Source of the DNA: Pseudomonadota bacterium
GTDB taxonomy: Bacteria; Pseudomonadota; Alphaproteobacteria; Rhizobiales; Hyphomicrobiaceae
Assembly: GCA_023412805.1 (NCBI GenBank)
Contig: JAEZRM010000064.1
Coordinates: 248,001-312,000, forward strand
DNA: 64,000 bases
Direction of reading: 5' to 3'
Shown here: piece after piece, positions 26,306 to 35,193 of the stretch
Layout of the letters: every line of letters begins with the position of its first letter
How positions within the stretch are numbered: the first letter of the stretch is position 1
Program-made: the position numbers and the translations under genes
Notes under the pieces: model-generated
The model's database searches: none
The model's input: only the letters and a program-made list of their open reading frames with translations
Told to the model about the DNA's origin: nothing

Positions 26306-27742
26306 ATGCAGATACCGAGCGAACCGGGCACATTCCACATCATCGGCATCGGCGGCATCGGTATGAGCGCCATCGCGGAGATCCTGCGCGCCAAGGGCCA
26401 CACGGTGCAGGGCAGCGACCAGAAGGACAGCGCCAACGTCAAGCGACTGCGCGCCAAGGGCATCCGCGTCTTCGTCGGGCATGACGGCGTGAACCTCGTC
26501 GGCGCGCGCTATGTCGTGATCTCGACGGCCGTGAAGGACACCAATCCGGAGCTCAAGGCGGCGCGCGAGAAAGGCCTGACGATCATCCGTCGCGCGGAGA
26601 TGCTCGCCGAGCTCATGCGCCTCTATTCGACGGTCTCGATTACCGGCACGCACGGCAAGACGACGACGACATCGCTGGTCGCGCACATTTTCGTCGAAGC
26701 CGGGCTCGAGCCGACCGTCATTACCGGCGGCATCATCAATACCTGGGGCTCGAACGCGCGTCTCGGCGCCGGGCCGTGGATGGTCGTCGAGGCGGATGAA
26801 TCGGACGGCACGTTCATCAAGATCCCTTCGCAGATCGGCGTCGTCACGAATATCGATCCCGAGCACCTCGACTACTTCGGTACGGTCGAGGAAATGCACG
26901 AGGCCTATCGTGCCTTCTATCGCAACATCCCGTTCTACGGCCTCGCCATGACGTGCATCGATCATCCAGTCGCGCGGGCGATGATCGAGGAGCTGCAGTT
27001 GCGCCGCGACGGCCGCCGCCTGCTCACGTACGGCGTCGATCCGACAGCGGATCTCGTGTTGACGCGCGTGCGTGTCGAGGGGGCGAAAACGATCTTCGAT
27101 GCGAAGCTCGGCGAGAGCGTCATGGGCGGCGCGCGCGAGATCAAGGATTGGGTCGTTCCGGTGCCCGGCGCACACAATGCACTCAATGCGCTGGCAGCCA
27201 TCGGCGTCGCGGCCGAAGCCGGCATCACGGACGAGAAAATCCGTGCGGCCATGGCGAGCTTCTCTGGTGTGAAGCGCCGCTTCCAGCCGACAGGGACGTG
27301 GAACGGCGCCCACATTTTCGACGACTACGGCCATCACCCGGTGGAAATCGCGGCGGTGCTCGGCGCTGCGCGTGCAGGCACCCAGGGGCGCGTGATCGCG
27401 GTGGTCGAGCCGCATCGATATACGCGCGTACAGTCGCTGTTCGATGAGTTTTCCGCGTGCTTCAAGGACGCGGACCACGTCATTGTCGCGCCGCTCTACT
27501 CGGCCGGTGAACCAGCAATCGAAGGCATCAGCGCGAAGAGCCTCGCGGATGGCATCGCGCGTTCGGGGCATCGCAGCGTGGTGGCTGTCGATACGCCGCA
27601 GGATATCGTGCCCGCACTGCGCAATCTCGCCGGTCCCGGCGACATGGTGATCTGCATGGGCGCGGGCAATTCCACGGAATGGGCACACGCACTGCCGGAT
27701 TGGCTCGCCGCAATCCCGCTGCGCGTCGGGAGCGCTGGTTGA
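26306..27742 (+). CDS. murC: UDP-N-acetylmuramate--L-alanine ligase
   Basis: Cytoplasmic Mur ligase adding the first L-alanine to UDP-MurNAc. It has the N-terminal HIIGIGGIGMSAIAE loop, the ATP loop GTHGKTTTT near residue 114, ADESDGTF, TNIDPEHLDYFG, and a C-terminal HIFDDYGHHPVEI with EPHRYTR. The 478 residues match the family. murB follows two bases after the stop. Confidence 0.98.
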   Translation: MQIPSEPGTFHIIGIGGIGMSAIAEILRAKGHTVQGSDQKDSANVKRLRAKGIRVFVGHDGVNLVGARYVVISTAVKDTNPELKAAREKGLTIIRRAEMLAELMRLYSTVSITGTHGKTTTTSLVAHIFVEAGLEPTVITGGIINTWGSNARLGAGPWMVVEADESDGTFIKIPSQIGVVTNIDPEHLDYFGTVEEMHEAYRAFYRNIPFYGLAMTCIDHPVARAMIEELQLRRDGRRLLTYGVDPTADLVLTRVRVEGAKTIFDAKLGESVMGGAREIKDWVVPVPGAHNALNALAAIGVAAEAGITDEKIRAAMASFSGVKRRFQPTGTWNGAHIFDDYGHHPVEIAAVLGAARAGTQGRVIAVVEPHRYTRVQSLFDEFSACFKDADHVIVAPLYSAGEPAIEGISAKSLADGIARSGHRSVVAVDTPQDIVPALRNLAGPGDMVICMGAGNSTEWAHALPDWLAAIPLRVGSAG

Positions 27743-27744
27743 TC

Positions 27745-28704
27745 ATGTCGACGCTCGCCGCCGAGTTGCAGGCCTCGATGCCCCAGTTGCGTGGGCGTCT
27801 CGTTCCCGATGCGCCGCTCAAGGACATCACGTGGTTCCGTGTCGGCGGCGCGGCGGAGGTGCTGTACACGCCCGCCGACGAGGCCGACCTTGCCTATTTC
27901 ATGGCAGAGGCACCTGCGGAAGTGCCGGTTTTCGTCATTGGTTTGTGCTCGAACCTGCTCGTGCGCGATGGTGGCGTGCGCGGTGTCGTCGTCCGCCTCG
28001 GTCGTGGCTTCGGTGAGATCGAACTTCTCGGAAATTCGTGCATTCGCACCGGCACGGCGGTACCGGATGTGAAGATCGCGCGCGCCGCAGCGGACGCGGG
28101 TATCGCCGGTCTCTCGTTCTATCGTGGTATTCCTGGTGGCATTGGTGGCGCACTGCGCATGAACGCTGGTGCGCACGGCAGTGAGACCAAGGACGTGCTG
28201 CTTTCCGCGCGCGCCATCGACCGCGAGGGCCGCATACACGAGCTGTCCAACGCCGATATGGGCTTCACGTATCGCCGCAGCAGCGTGCCACGCGATTGGA
28301 TTTTCACGAGCGCGACGTTCCAGGGCACGTCGGGTGAGCCGGAGGACATCGCGCGCTCAATGGATGAGGTCGCGGCCTATCGCGAGAAGCATCAGCCGAT
28401 CAAGGAACGCACCGGCGGCTCGACGTTCAAAAATCCGCCCGACAACAGCGCCTGGAAGCTGGTCGATGCGGCCGGATGCCGTGGCTTGCGTGTCGGTGGC
28501 GCGATGGTTTCGGAGATGCACTGCAACTTCCTGATCAACGACCGACAGGCGACGGCGGAAGACATCGAACGGCTCGGTGAGACGGTGCGCGCGCGCGTAC
28601 GCGCATCGAGTGGCATCGAGCTGCAATGGGAGATCGTGCGCGTCGGCGAGGCCCTTCCCGGCCATGCAGTCGGCGTCGCTCTCGTCGAGGAGCACGCGCG
28701 ATGA
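27745..28704 (+). CDS. murB: UDP-N-acetylenolpyruvoylglucosamine reductase
   Basis: FAD enzyme reducing UDP-GlcNAc-enolpyruvate to UDP-MurNAc with NADPH. The 319 residues show DITWFRVGGAAEVLY, the FAD-binding FYRGIPGGIGGALRMNAGAH block (about 121-140) and YRRSSVP with the usual Arg-Ser-Ser. PIKERTGGSTFKNP and AWKLVDAAGCRGLRVGGA are the type I signature, with the catalytic Ser in GGSTFKNP and a final Glu in LQWEIVRVG. The frame is open to 27679 inside murC; ATG 27745 fits. Its stop overlaps the ddl start (ATGA). Confidence 0.97.
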   Translation: MSTLAAELQASMPQLRGRLVPDAPLKDITWFRVGGAAEVLYTPADEADLAYFMAEAPAEVPVFVIGLCSNLLVRDGGVRGVVVRLGRGFGEIELLGNSCIRTGTAVPDVKIARAAADAGIAGLSFYRGIPGGIGGALRMNAGAHGSETKDVLLSARAIDREGRIHELSNADMGFTYRRSSVPRDWIFTSATFQGTSGEPEDIARSMDEVAAYREKHQPIKERTGGSTFKNPPDNSAWKLVDAAGCRGLRVGGAMVSEMHCNFLINDRQATAEDIERLGETVRARVRASSGIELQWEIVRVGEALPGHAVGVALVEEHAR

Positions 28705-29642
28705 GCGCATCTGGTACGTCATCCGGCAAGCCACACGTCGCGCTACTCATGGGTGGCTGGTCGGCGGAGCGTGAGGTCAGCCTCTCCTCGGGTCGCGAAT
28801 GCTTGAAGGCGCTCGAAGGCGAAGGCTTTCGCGTGACGCCTGTCGATGTCGGGCACGATCTGGCGGCGCGACTTGTCGAGATCAAGCCCGATGTCTGCTT
28901 CAATGCACTGCACGGGCGCTGGGGTGAAGACGGTTGCGTGCAGGGCCTGCTCGAAGTCCTCGAGGTTCCCTATACGCACTCCGGCGTGCTTGCGTCCGCC
29001 ATCGCCATGGACAAGGAGCGCACGAAGAAGATCGTGAGCGCGCTGGGCGTGCCGATCGCGCACGGTGTGCTCGTGACACCGAACGAGGCGCTCGCCGATC
29101 ACGCACTTCCACCACCGTATGTCGCGAAGCCCGTCGCCGAAGGTTCGAGCGTCGGCGTGGTGATCGTGAAAGTCGGCGCCAATCGGCCGCCGGAGTCCAT
29201 TCGTACCGTCCCTGTCAGTCGTGACGGACAAATCATGGTCGAGAAGTTCATCGCCGGACGCGAGTTGACCTGCGCCGTGATCGGCGACCAGGCGACCGAT
29301 ATTATCGATATCGTGTCGGCCGACTACCTCGAGTTCTACGATTACGAGGCGAAATATGCGCCTGGCGGTTCGAAGCACATTCTCCCGGCGCGCATTCCCG
29401 ATCATATTCGCCGTGCCGTGCAGACGCACACGCTCGCGGCACATCGCGCGCTCGGTTGCCGCGGCGTCTCGCGGTCCGATTTCCGTTGGGATGAGGCGAC
29501 CGGCGATCTGGCCTTCCTCGAGATCAACACTCAGCCCGGCATGACGCCGACATCGCTCGTGCCGGAGCTTGGGCAGCACATGGGCCTCTCCTTCGGCCAG
29601 CTCGTTGCCTGGCTCGTCGAGGATGCCTCTATCGCGCGCTGA
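28701..29642 (+). CDS. ddl: D-alanine--D-alanine ligase
   Basis: ATP-grasp ligase making the D-Ala-D-Ala terminus of murein precursors. The 313 residues include the N-terminal LMGGWSAEREVSLSSG loop with the catalytic Glu and Ser, ALHGRWGEDGCVQGLLE, YTHSGVLASAIAMDK, and VAKPVAEGSSVGVVIV for ATP binding. The C-terminal LEINTQPGMTPTSLVPE block binds Mg and product. ATG 28701 overlaps the murB stop. The next gene, ftsQ, is 109 bases on. Confidence 0.97.
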   Translation: MSASGTSSGKPHVALLMGGWSAEREVSLSSGRECLKALEGEGFRVTPVDVGHDLAARLVEIKPDVCFNALHGRWGEDGCVQGLLEVLEVPYTHSGVLASAIAMDKERTKKIVSALGVPIAHGVLVTPNEALADHALPPPYVAKPVAEGSSVGVVIVKVGANRPPESIRTVPVSRDGQIMVEKFIAGRELTCAVIGDQATDIIDIVSADYLEFYDYEAKYAPGGSKHILPARIPDHIRRAVQTHTLAAHRALGCRGVSRSDFRWDEATGDLAFLEINTQPGMTPTSLVPELGQHMGLSFGQLVAWLVEDASIAR

Positions 29643-29687
29643 CATCGCGATGCCGGCCTGAGTGGCGGGCGCAACCTTTACCGAAAA

Positions 29688-29712
29688 TTAACCAAATCGT
29701 CGAAATGGTTAA
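29688..29712. promoter_or_regulatory. TTAACCA-N11-TGGTTAA inverted repeat before ftsQ
   Basis: Two divergent TTAACC elements in the ddl-ftsQ gap. The left arm reads TTAACCAA on the plus strand, the right arm TTAACCAT on the minus strand; the latter matches the CtrA half-site described for alphaproteobacteria. The full CtrA motif TTAA-N7-TTAA is not formed. In Caulobacter ftsQA is CtrA-controlled, so a CtrA role is plausible. Confidence 0.45.
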
Positions 29713-29751
29713 CGGTGGTGCACCAGCTCTTTCGAGCCGGCAACCCAGCGG

Positions 29752-30717
29752 ATGGATGGCGTGCGCGAGCGGCCCGAAAAGCAGAGGTTCTGGTGGCGCA
29801 CAGGCGAGCGCGAGCGTCCGCGCGCGCCCGCGCGGGTGATGGTGCGCCCGCGTGTTGCGGCGCCCGATCTCGCCGCTCTGCCCGAGGAAGTCGTTCCGCG
29901 GACTCCAGCGCCGCGCCATAGCCACTCGTGGATGCCGGCGACGTTCTGCGCGGCGCTTCTGCTCGGCGGTGCGGCATTCGTCGTCGTGAGCCGCACGGGC
30001 GCGCTGCCGGCATCCGCTCCGCTCAGTGCTCATGTCGACGAGCTGATGATCATGGCGGGCCTCGGCGTCGATGAGATCCACGTAACGGGATACGCCTACA
30101 CTGAGGTGCGTGATATCTTCGCAGCTCTCCAGCTCGACCAGCCGACGTCGCTGCTCCGCTACAATTCCGAGGCCGCGCGCCGCCGTGTCGAGGCGCTCGC
30201 CTGGGTTCGCCGCGCGACGGTCACGCGCGTGTTGCCCGGCAGCGTCGAGGTGCGCGTCACCGAGCGCACGCCGATCGCGGTCTGGCTCAATGGCGGCAGC
30301 GCGAGCCTCGTCGATGCCGAAGGACGGGAACTCGCGCGCGTTGCGCCCTCGACGCAGGAAGCATTGCCGCGCATCTCGGGCGTGGGAGCGCCAGAAGCCC
30401 TCAACGCGCTTCTCGCCACGTTCGAGAAGTACCCTGCGCTCGCGGCGCGCGTGCGCGTTTCCGAGCGCATTGGCGAACGCCGATGGTCGCTCGATCTCGA
30501 CAATGGGAGCCGCATTCATCTTCCTGCCGAAGGCGAGGCGGCGGTTCTCGGCCGCTTCATGGAGCGCGCCGAAAGTGCTGCTCTTCTGGGCGATCCTCGG
30601 CGCGTCATTGATCTGAGAGTTGACGATCGTATCGCGGTGTCGCCGCGACCGGCGGCATCGGCCGGCGTGGCTCCGGCAAGCCTGCCGGCACCACGCAAAT
30701 CTGCTTCGGCATTGTGA
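29752..30717 (+). CDS. ftsQ: Cell division protein FtsQ
   Basis: Bitopic divisome protein of 321 residues. A basic cytoplasmic tail (about 1-58) precedes one membrane helix (FCAALLLGGAAFVVVS, about 64-79) and a periplasmic POTRA domain with VDEIHVTGYAYTEVRDIF. The beta domain follows with WVRRATVTRVLPGSVEVRVTE (split near 150-170) and PIAVW, the usual FtsQ sequence. The ATG is at 29752; a GTG-rich leader with the TTAACC repeat lies upstream. ftsA starts 12 bases after the stop. Confidence 0.94.
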   Translation: MDGVRERPEKQRFWWRTGERERPRAPARVMVRPRVAAPDLAALPEEVVPRTPAPRHSHSWMPATFCAALLLGGAAFVVVSRTGALPASAPLSAHVDELMIMAGLGVDEIHVTGYAYTEVRDIFAALQLDQPTSLLRYNSEAARRRVEALAWVRRATVTRVLPGSVEVRVTERTPIAVWLNGGSASLVDAEGRELARVAPSTQEALPRISGVGAPEALNALLATFEKYPALAARVRVSERIGERRWSLDLDNGSRIHLPAEGEAAVLGRFMERAESAALLGDPRRVIDLRVDDRIAVSPRPAASAGVAPASLPAPRKSASAL

Positions 30718-30729
30718 GGGGGCGTAAAC

Positions 30730-32037
30730 ATGAACAGCACGGACCGCAGCCGCAATAAGCCCCCGCCCCTCCCGCGCGGCACGCCGATTATTGCTGCGCT
30801 CGACATCGGCACGAGCAAGGTCGTCTGCCTGATCGCGACAGGCGACAAGGGCGGCCGCACGCGCTTGCTCGGTATCGGCCATCAGCGCAGTGGTGGCATC
30901 AAGGCCGGCATGGTCATAGATCCCGATGCCGCCGAGCAGGCGACGCGGGCGGCTGTCGGTCAGGCCGAGCGCATGGCCGGCGTCACCATGGAGCAGGTGA
31001 GCGTCGCCGTGGCCTGCGGCCGTCTCAAGTCGCAGCGTTTCGCGGCCCGTGTCAGCACCGAGAGCGGCTTTGTCGGTGATGGCGATGTCGCACGCGCCCT
31101 CTCGGGCGGAGAGGCTTTTGCTGCACGCGGTGGCCGCACGCTCGTCCAGTTCCACAATGAAGCTTGGCATGTCGATGGTGCCGAGGGCGTAGCCGATCCG
31201 CGTGGCATGGCCGGCAGCGAGCTCAGCGCCGACCTCGTTGCTGTCACTGCCGACGATGGCCCGCTGCAGAACCTGCTCGCCGTGGTCGAGCGCTGCTACC
31301 TGGAGCCGCATCAGCTCGCGGCCACACCGTATGCGAGCGCTATGGCGGTCACCACGGAGGAGGAGCGTCAGCTCGGTGTCCTGGTCATCGATATCGGCGC
31401 CGGTGTGACATCAATGGCAGCATTTGCCGGCGGACGGCTGGCCATGGCCGAGGTTTTGCCGGTCGGCGCCCAGCTCGTGACTTTCGACATCGCGCGCCGC
31501 CTTGGCACGCCGGTGACGGAAGCCGAGCGAATCAAAACGCTTTATGGCACACTGCTGCCGGCGCGCTCGAACGATCATGAGTCGTTCTCGTTCTCCGTCA
31601 GCGATGGCGAGGACGAGGCAACGGCTCGGATTTCTCGGGCAGAGTTGCGTTCGCTGATCGAGCCGCGGATCCATGGCATCGCGGCGCTGGTCCAAGAGCG
31701 GGTCGTCGCAGCCAAGCTCGACAGGAGCATCCTGGAGCGGGGCGTGCTGACCGGGGGCGGGGCCGGCCTCGAAGGGATCGACAGCGTTTGGGGCAGCATG
31801 GGGGAGGCCTCGGGGAACTTGGGGGGAGCACGCGCGGCGACGGTGCGCGTTGGCCGGCCGAGCCCGATCGAGGGGATGTCCGCCGACATGCTGGGGCCTT
31901 CATTCGCGACGGTGAGCGGGCTCATCGGTGATTCGCTGCAGCAGCACTTCGCTGCGAGGACTGGGGGACTGCGCGGTTGGCGTGGAAGCGGCTACGTGAG
32001 CTGGATCGGTAACTGGCTGAGCCGCGCGAAGGGATGA
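30730..32037 (+). CDS. ftsA: Cell division protein FtsA
   Basis: Actin-fold membrane tether of FtsZ, 435 residues. The N-terminal phosphate loop IAALDIGTSKVVCLIA is clear, LGVLVIDIGAGVTSMAAF is the second phosphate loop, and ILERGVLTGGGAGLEGI is the adenosine motif. The C-terminal stretch GYVSWIGNWLSRAKG looks like the amphipathic membrane-targeting helix. ftsZ begins 51 bases downstream. Confidence 0.97.
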   Translation: MNSTDRSRNKPPPLPRGTPIIAALDIGTSKVVCLIATGDKGGRTRLLGIGHQRSGGIKAGMVIDPDAAEQATRAAVGQAERMAGVTMEQVSVAVACGRLKSQRFAARVSTESGFVGDGDVARALSGGEAFAARGGRTLVQFHNEAWHVDGAEGVADPRGMAGSELSADLVAVTADDGPLQNLLAVVERCYLEPHQLAATPYASAMAVTTEEERQLGVLVIDIGAGVTSMAAFAGGRLAMAEVLPVGAQLVTFDIARRLGTPVTEAERIKTLYGTLLPARSNDHESFSFSVSDGEDEATARISRAELRSLIEPRIHGIAALVQERVVAAKLDRSILERGVLTGGGAGLEGIDSVWGSMGEASGNLGGARAATVRVGRPSPIEGMSADMLGPSFATVSGLIGDSLQQHFAARTGGLRGWRGSGYVSWIGNWLSRAKG

Positions 32038-32088
32038 GCCGAGTGCGCTGCGCACGGGTTCACTGAGCAGGACGGACACGAGGCATCG

Positions 32089-33564
32089 ATGGGCACAGGT
32101 CCGCAACATCCGGTTTTCAGCGAGCTACGCCCGATCATCAAGGTGATCGGGGTCGGCGGCGCGGGCGGCAACGCCATCAACAACATGATCGCGTCCGGGC
32201 TTCAGGACGTGACGTACATCGTCGCGAACACCGACGCGCAGGCGCTCGCGTCCTCAGGCGCCGAGCATCGCATCCAGCTCGGTGTGAACCTCACGCAGGG
32301 GCTTGGTGCAGGTTCGCGACCCGAGATCGGGCTTGCTGCGGCCGAGGAAGCAAAAGAAGAGATCACCAAGGCGCTCAAAGGCGCCCATATGGCGTTCATC
32401 GCTGCCGGCATGGGCGGCGGGACGGGCACGGGGGCAGCGGCCGTCATCGCGCGCACGGCCCGCGACATGGGGCTGCTCACGGTCGCGATCGTGACCAAGC
32501 CATTCCACTTCGAGGGCGCGCGGCGGATGCGCGTCGCGGAGGCGGGCATCGCGGAGCTCAAAACTTCCGTCGACACGCTGATCGTCATCCCGAATCAGAA
32601 TCTTTTCCGCATCGCCAACGAGAAGACGACGTTCGCCGAGGCCTTCATCCTGGCGGACAAGGTGCTGCACGCTGGCGTCGCGTGCATCGTCGACCTGATC
32701 ATGAAGGACGGCCTGATCAATCTGGATTTCGCCGACGTGCAGGTCATCATGCGCGGCATGGGCGCGGCGATGATGGGGACGGGAGAAGCCTCCGGCGAGG
32801 GCCGCGCGCGCAAAGCTGCCGAGATGGCGCTGGCTAATCCGCTCATTGATGATCTCACGCTCAGCGGTGCCAAGGGCGTGCTGCTGTCGATCATCGGCGG
32901 CAAGGATATGACGCTCTTCGAGGTCGACGAGGCCGCGAGCCGCGTGCGGCAGGAAGTCGACGAGGACGCGAACATCATCGTCGGCGCGTCGTTCGACGAC
33001 AGCATGGCGAACAACAGCATGCGAATCGCCATCGTCGCCTCCGGCATGTCGATCGCAACGGCCCAGCAGGCCGCGCCCGTGACGCAGCCCGCGGCGACCA
33101 AGCACGCGCCGGCAGCTTCGGCCGTGCCGACGTCAGGTGATTCGTCGCGCCGCCGCTTCAATCCGGAGGATCTGAACCCGCACGCCGGTTATGACGAGCC
33201 CTACGAATCACACGAGCGCACGGCACCGCCCGCCGCGCCGCGCGAGCTGTGGCGGGCGCCCGGCGGGGTCGTGATCGAGGAGAATGGGGGGCACGGATAC
33301 GGTGGCGGTTCATCTGCCCCGGCGGAACGCAGCGAGGCGCCGACACGGCCACAGCGCCATGCCCCCGAAGGGGATTACCGGCGGATGCCGTCCGTCGACG
33401 AATTCCCGCCGGTGGGTCAGCGCGAATACGCCGCGAAAGCCCCGAAGTATTCCGAGCAGAAGTCGCGGGCACAGCCTTTGGAGCCGCCAGCCCCCCCGCC
33501 GGAACCGCCGCGTGGGGGCCTCCTGCATCGACTTGTCGGCGGAGGCAAAGGCCGGAGAAGCTGA
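32089..33564 (+). CDS. ftsZ: Cell division protein FtsZ
   Basis: Tubulin-like GTPase that forms the Z ring, 491 residues. The core (about 12-325) includes GVGGAGGNAINNMI, the tubulin signature GGGTGTGAA (109-117), NTDAQAL and the T7 loop NLDFADVQVIM. The C-terminal linker of roughly 170 residues is long, rich in Pro, Ala, Arg and Glu, and carries a SVDEFPPVGQREYAAK patch. The end is basic (RGGLLHRLVGGGKGRRS) rather than the DIPAFLR-type peptide of E. coli and Caulobacter. The start ATG at 32089 fits relatives. Confidence 0.98.
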   Translation: MGTGPQHPVFSELRPIIKVIGVGGAGGNAINNMIASGLQDVTYIVANTDAQALASSGAEHRIQLGVNLTQGLGAGSRPEIGLAAAEEAKEEITKALKGAHMAFIAAGMGGGTGTGAAAVIARTARDMGLLTVAIVTKPFHFEGARRMRVAEAGIAELKTSVDTLIVIPNQNLFRIANEKTTFAEAFILADKVLHAGVACIVDLIMKDGLINLDFADVQVIMRGMGAAMMGTGEASGEGRARKAAEMALANPLIDDLTLSGAKGVLLSIIGGKDMTLFEVDEAASRVRQEVDEDANIIVGASFDDSMANNSMRIAIVASGMSIATAQQAAPVTQPAATKHAPAASAVPTSGDSSRRRFNPEDLNPHAGYDEPYESHERTAPPAAPRELWRAPGGVVIEENGGHGYGGGSSAPAERSEAPTRPQRHAPEGDYRRMPSVDEFPPVGQREYAAKAPKYSEQKSRAQPLEPPAPPPEPPRGGLLHRLVGGGKGRRS

Positions 33565-34014
33565 AGTCGATTCGGTCGCACCGATGGCAAGGCCCGGTTT
33601 CTTGGCATATACACAACGCTGCGTTCAAACCGGGCATCGCGGAATGGCCTTCCGAAGCCCGAATCACAAAAGCGACACACACAAGCCATCATGCGGTTCT
33701 CTGCGCAGTGTCTGTGGAAAACGCAATTCTGTTAGCCCGATCGCGCCGATAAAGTGCCTATAATTCAGTGCTTTATGCGGTGAGGCGTCTTGGCAACATT
33801 TCGTAAGAAAGCGTGACTTGTGATGGCGATGCGCATCACGTTATCGTCTTGATTAAGAACGGGGTCCGGAACGCTTGCACGGGGCAACAAAAACAGCCCC
33901 ACCCGAAAAGTGGTGGCGTAGGCAAGCGACTGGATACGATCTTGGGGGGCTCTCTTTTTGTGGTCCGTATGACCGTGAGCTGAGAGCCGTAAGGGGATCG
34001 AGGGACGGCGCTAC
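33565..34014. other. ftsZ-lpxC intergenic region with inverted repeats
   Basis: 450 bases without a convincing gene. It contains a 9-base inverted repeat GCCCGGTTT (33592-33600) / AAACCGGGC (33627-33635) 27 bases after the ftsZ stop, a hairpin GTGATG (33820-33825) / CATCAC (33834-33839), and GGGGC (33881-33885) / GCCCC (33896-33900). TATAAT at 33759-33764 resembles a -10 box without a clear -35. It likely holds the end of the ftsZ transcript and a separate lpxC promoter. Confidence 0.5.
33592..33635 (+). terminator. Possible ftsZ transcript-end hairpin
   Basis: A 9-base perfect inverted repeat with a 26-base loop just past the ftsZ stop. The long loop and lack of a T run make it a weak terminator candidate; it may be a processing or attenuation structure. 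Confidence 0.3.
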
Positions 34015-34977
34015 ATGTCGAAGCGATTCATCGGTGCACGCCAGACAACGGTTGCGCGCGAGATCGAGGTGTCCGGCACGGGGGTGCATAGCGGGGCGCC
34101 GGTTTCAGTGGTGATACATCCAGCCCCTGCTGACACGGGGATTTGCTTCATCGTGTCGAAGCGGGGACGGATTATCTCCCAAATCGAGGCCGATGTGAGG
34201 GCGGTGCGCAACCTGACCCTCTGCACGGTAATCGGGGATGACCGGGGGGTCACCGTCGGTACCGTCGAGCATCTGCTCTCCGCCCTCCGCGGGCTTTGTG
34301 TCGACAACTGCTTCATCGAAATCGACAACAAAGAGGTCCCGATCATGGACGGAAGCGCAGCCGCTTTCGTCGATGCCATCGATGAGGTCGGGGTTCGCGA
34401 ACTCGCAACGCCGCGCAAATTCATCAAGGTCCTGAAGCCGGTCCGGGTCCAGGAAGGCGACTGCTGGGGTGAGCTCACGCCGCATTCGAGCTTCCACCTC
34501 GATGTCGAGATCAATTTCGACAGTCCGGTTATCGGCCGCCAGCGCATGGCGCTGGATCTGAGCCCCGGGGCATTCCGGCAGGAACTCTGCCGCGCCCGCA
34601 CCTTCGGTTTCATGCGCGACGTGGAAATGCTCTGGAAGTCCGGCCTCGCGCTCGGCGCGTCACTCGAGAATACAGTCGCGATCGGTGAGGATCGCGTCAT
34701 GAACCCCGAGGGTCTGCGCTATCCGCAGGAATTCGTTCGCCACAAGATGCTGGATGCGGTCGGTGATCTCGCGCTCGCGGGTGCTCCGCTGCTTGCCGCC
34801 TACCGCTCTGTGCGCGGCGGTCACCGCCTGAATGCGACGGTTCTCAAAGCTCTGTTCGCCGACGCCGATGCTTGGACCGTGGTGCACGCACCGATGGTTC
34901 GCGAGACGCCGCACATTGCGGGCTACGACGCCTCGCTTGGCTTGGCAGCGGTGCAGTTTGCTGCAAATCGCAACTGA
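34015..34977 (+). CDS. lpxC: UDP-3-O-acyl-N-acetylglucosamine deacetylase
   Basis: Zn-dependent deacetylase catalysing the committed step of lipid A synthesis, 320 residues. Zn ligands are His86 (TVEHLLSAL) and His243 and Asp247 (HKMLDAVGD); the general acid His270 is in RGGHRLN, and Glu85 precedes the first ligand as in the family. It lies downstream of ftsZ as in many proteobacteria, but with its own 450-base leader. A strong hairpin follows the gene. Confidence 0.97.
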   Translation: MSKRFIGARQTTVAREIEVSGTGVHSGAPVSVVIHPAPADTGICFIVSKRGRIISQIEADVRAVRNLTLCTVIGDDRGVTVGTVEHLLSALRGLCVDNCFIEIDNKEVPIMDGSAAAFVDAIDEVGVRELATPRKFIKVLKPVRVQEGDCWGELTPHSSFHLDVEINFDSPVIGRQRMALDLSPGAFRQELCRARTFGFMRDVEMLWKSGLALGASLENTVAIGEDRVMNPEGLRYPQEFVRHKMLDAVGDLALAGAPLLAAYRSVRGGHRLNATVLKALFADADAWTVVHAPMVRETPHIAGYDASLGLAAVQFAANRN

Positions 34978-34984
34978 AGTTGAT

Positions 34985-35010
34985 GCGCGCCCGAATCGTT
35001 TTGGGCGCGC
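34985..35010 (+). terminator. GC-rich hairpin after lpxC
   Basis: Perfect 8-base arms GCGCGCCC (34985-34992) and GGGCGCGC (35003-35010) around a 10-base loop, starting 8 bases after the lpxC stop. No T run follows, but the stem is very stable and the position fits transcript ending or protection. Confidence 0.5.
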
Positions 35011-35193
35011 CGCCGCATCAGCGCCATAACGGTGGACGAGACTAATCCGACTTTATGCATGAGTGGCCGGCAGATGGCTCATCATGCTAGATGAGTCGGT
35101 ACGGTGCATTTGCAGTGCCGTTTGGACGGAATGAAATGGACGGGCGCGGGCGCATCGGAGCGCGATGCGGATCGACACCGTGAGGACGACGGA

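Noticed and set aside
26027..27688. 553-codon open frame on the minus strand
   Set aside because: Antisense to murG and murC; no family resemblance.
33565..33700. Possible tRNA because of GTTCAAACC
   Set aside because: No cloverleaf: acceptor, D and anticodon arms cannot be formed around it.
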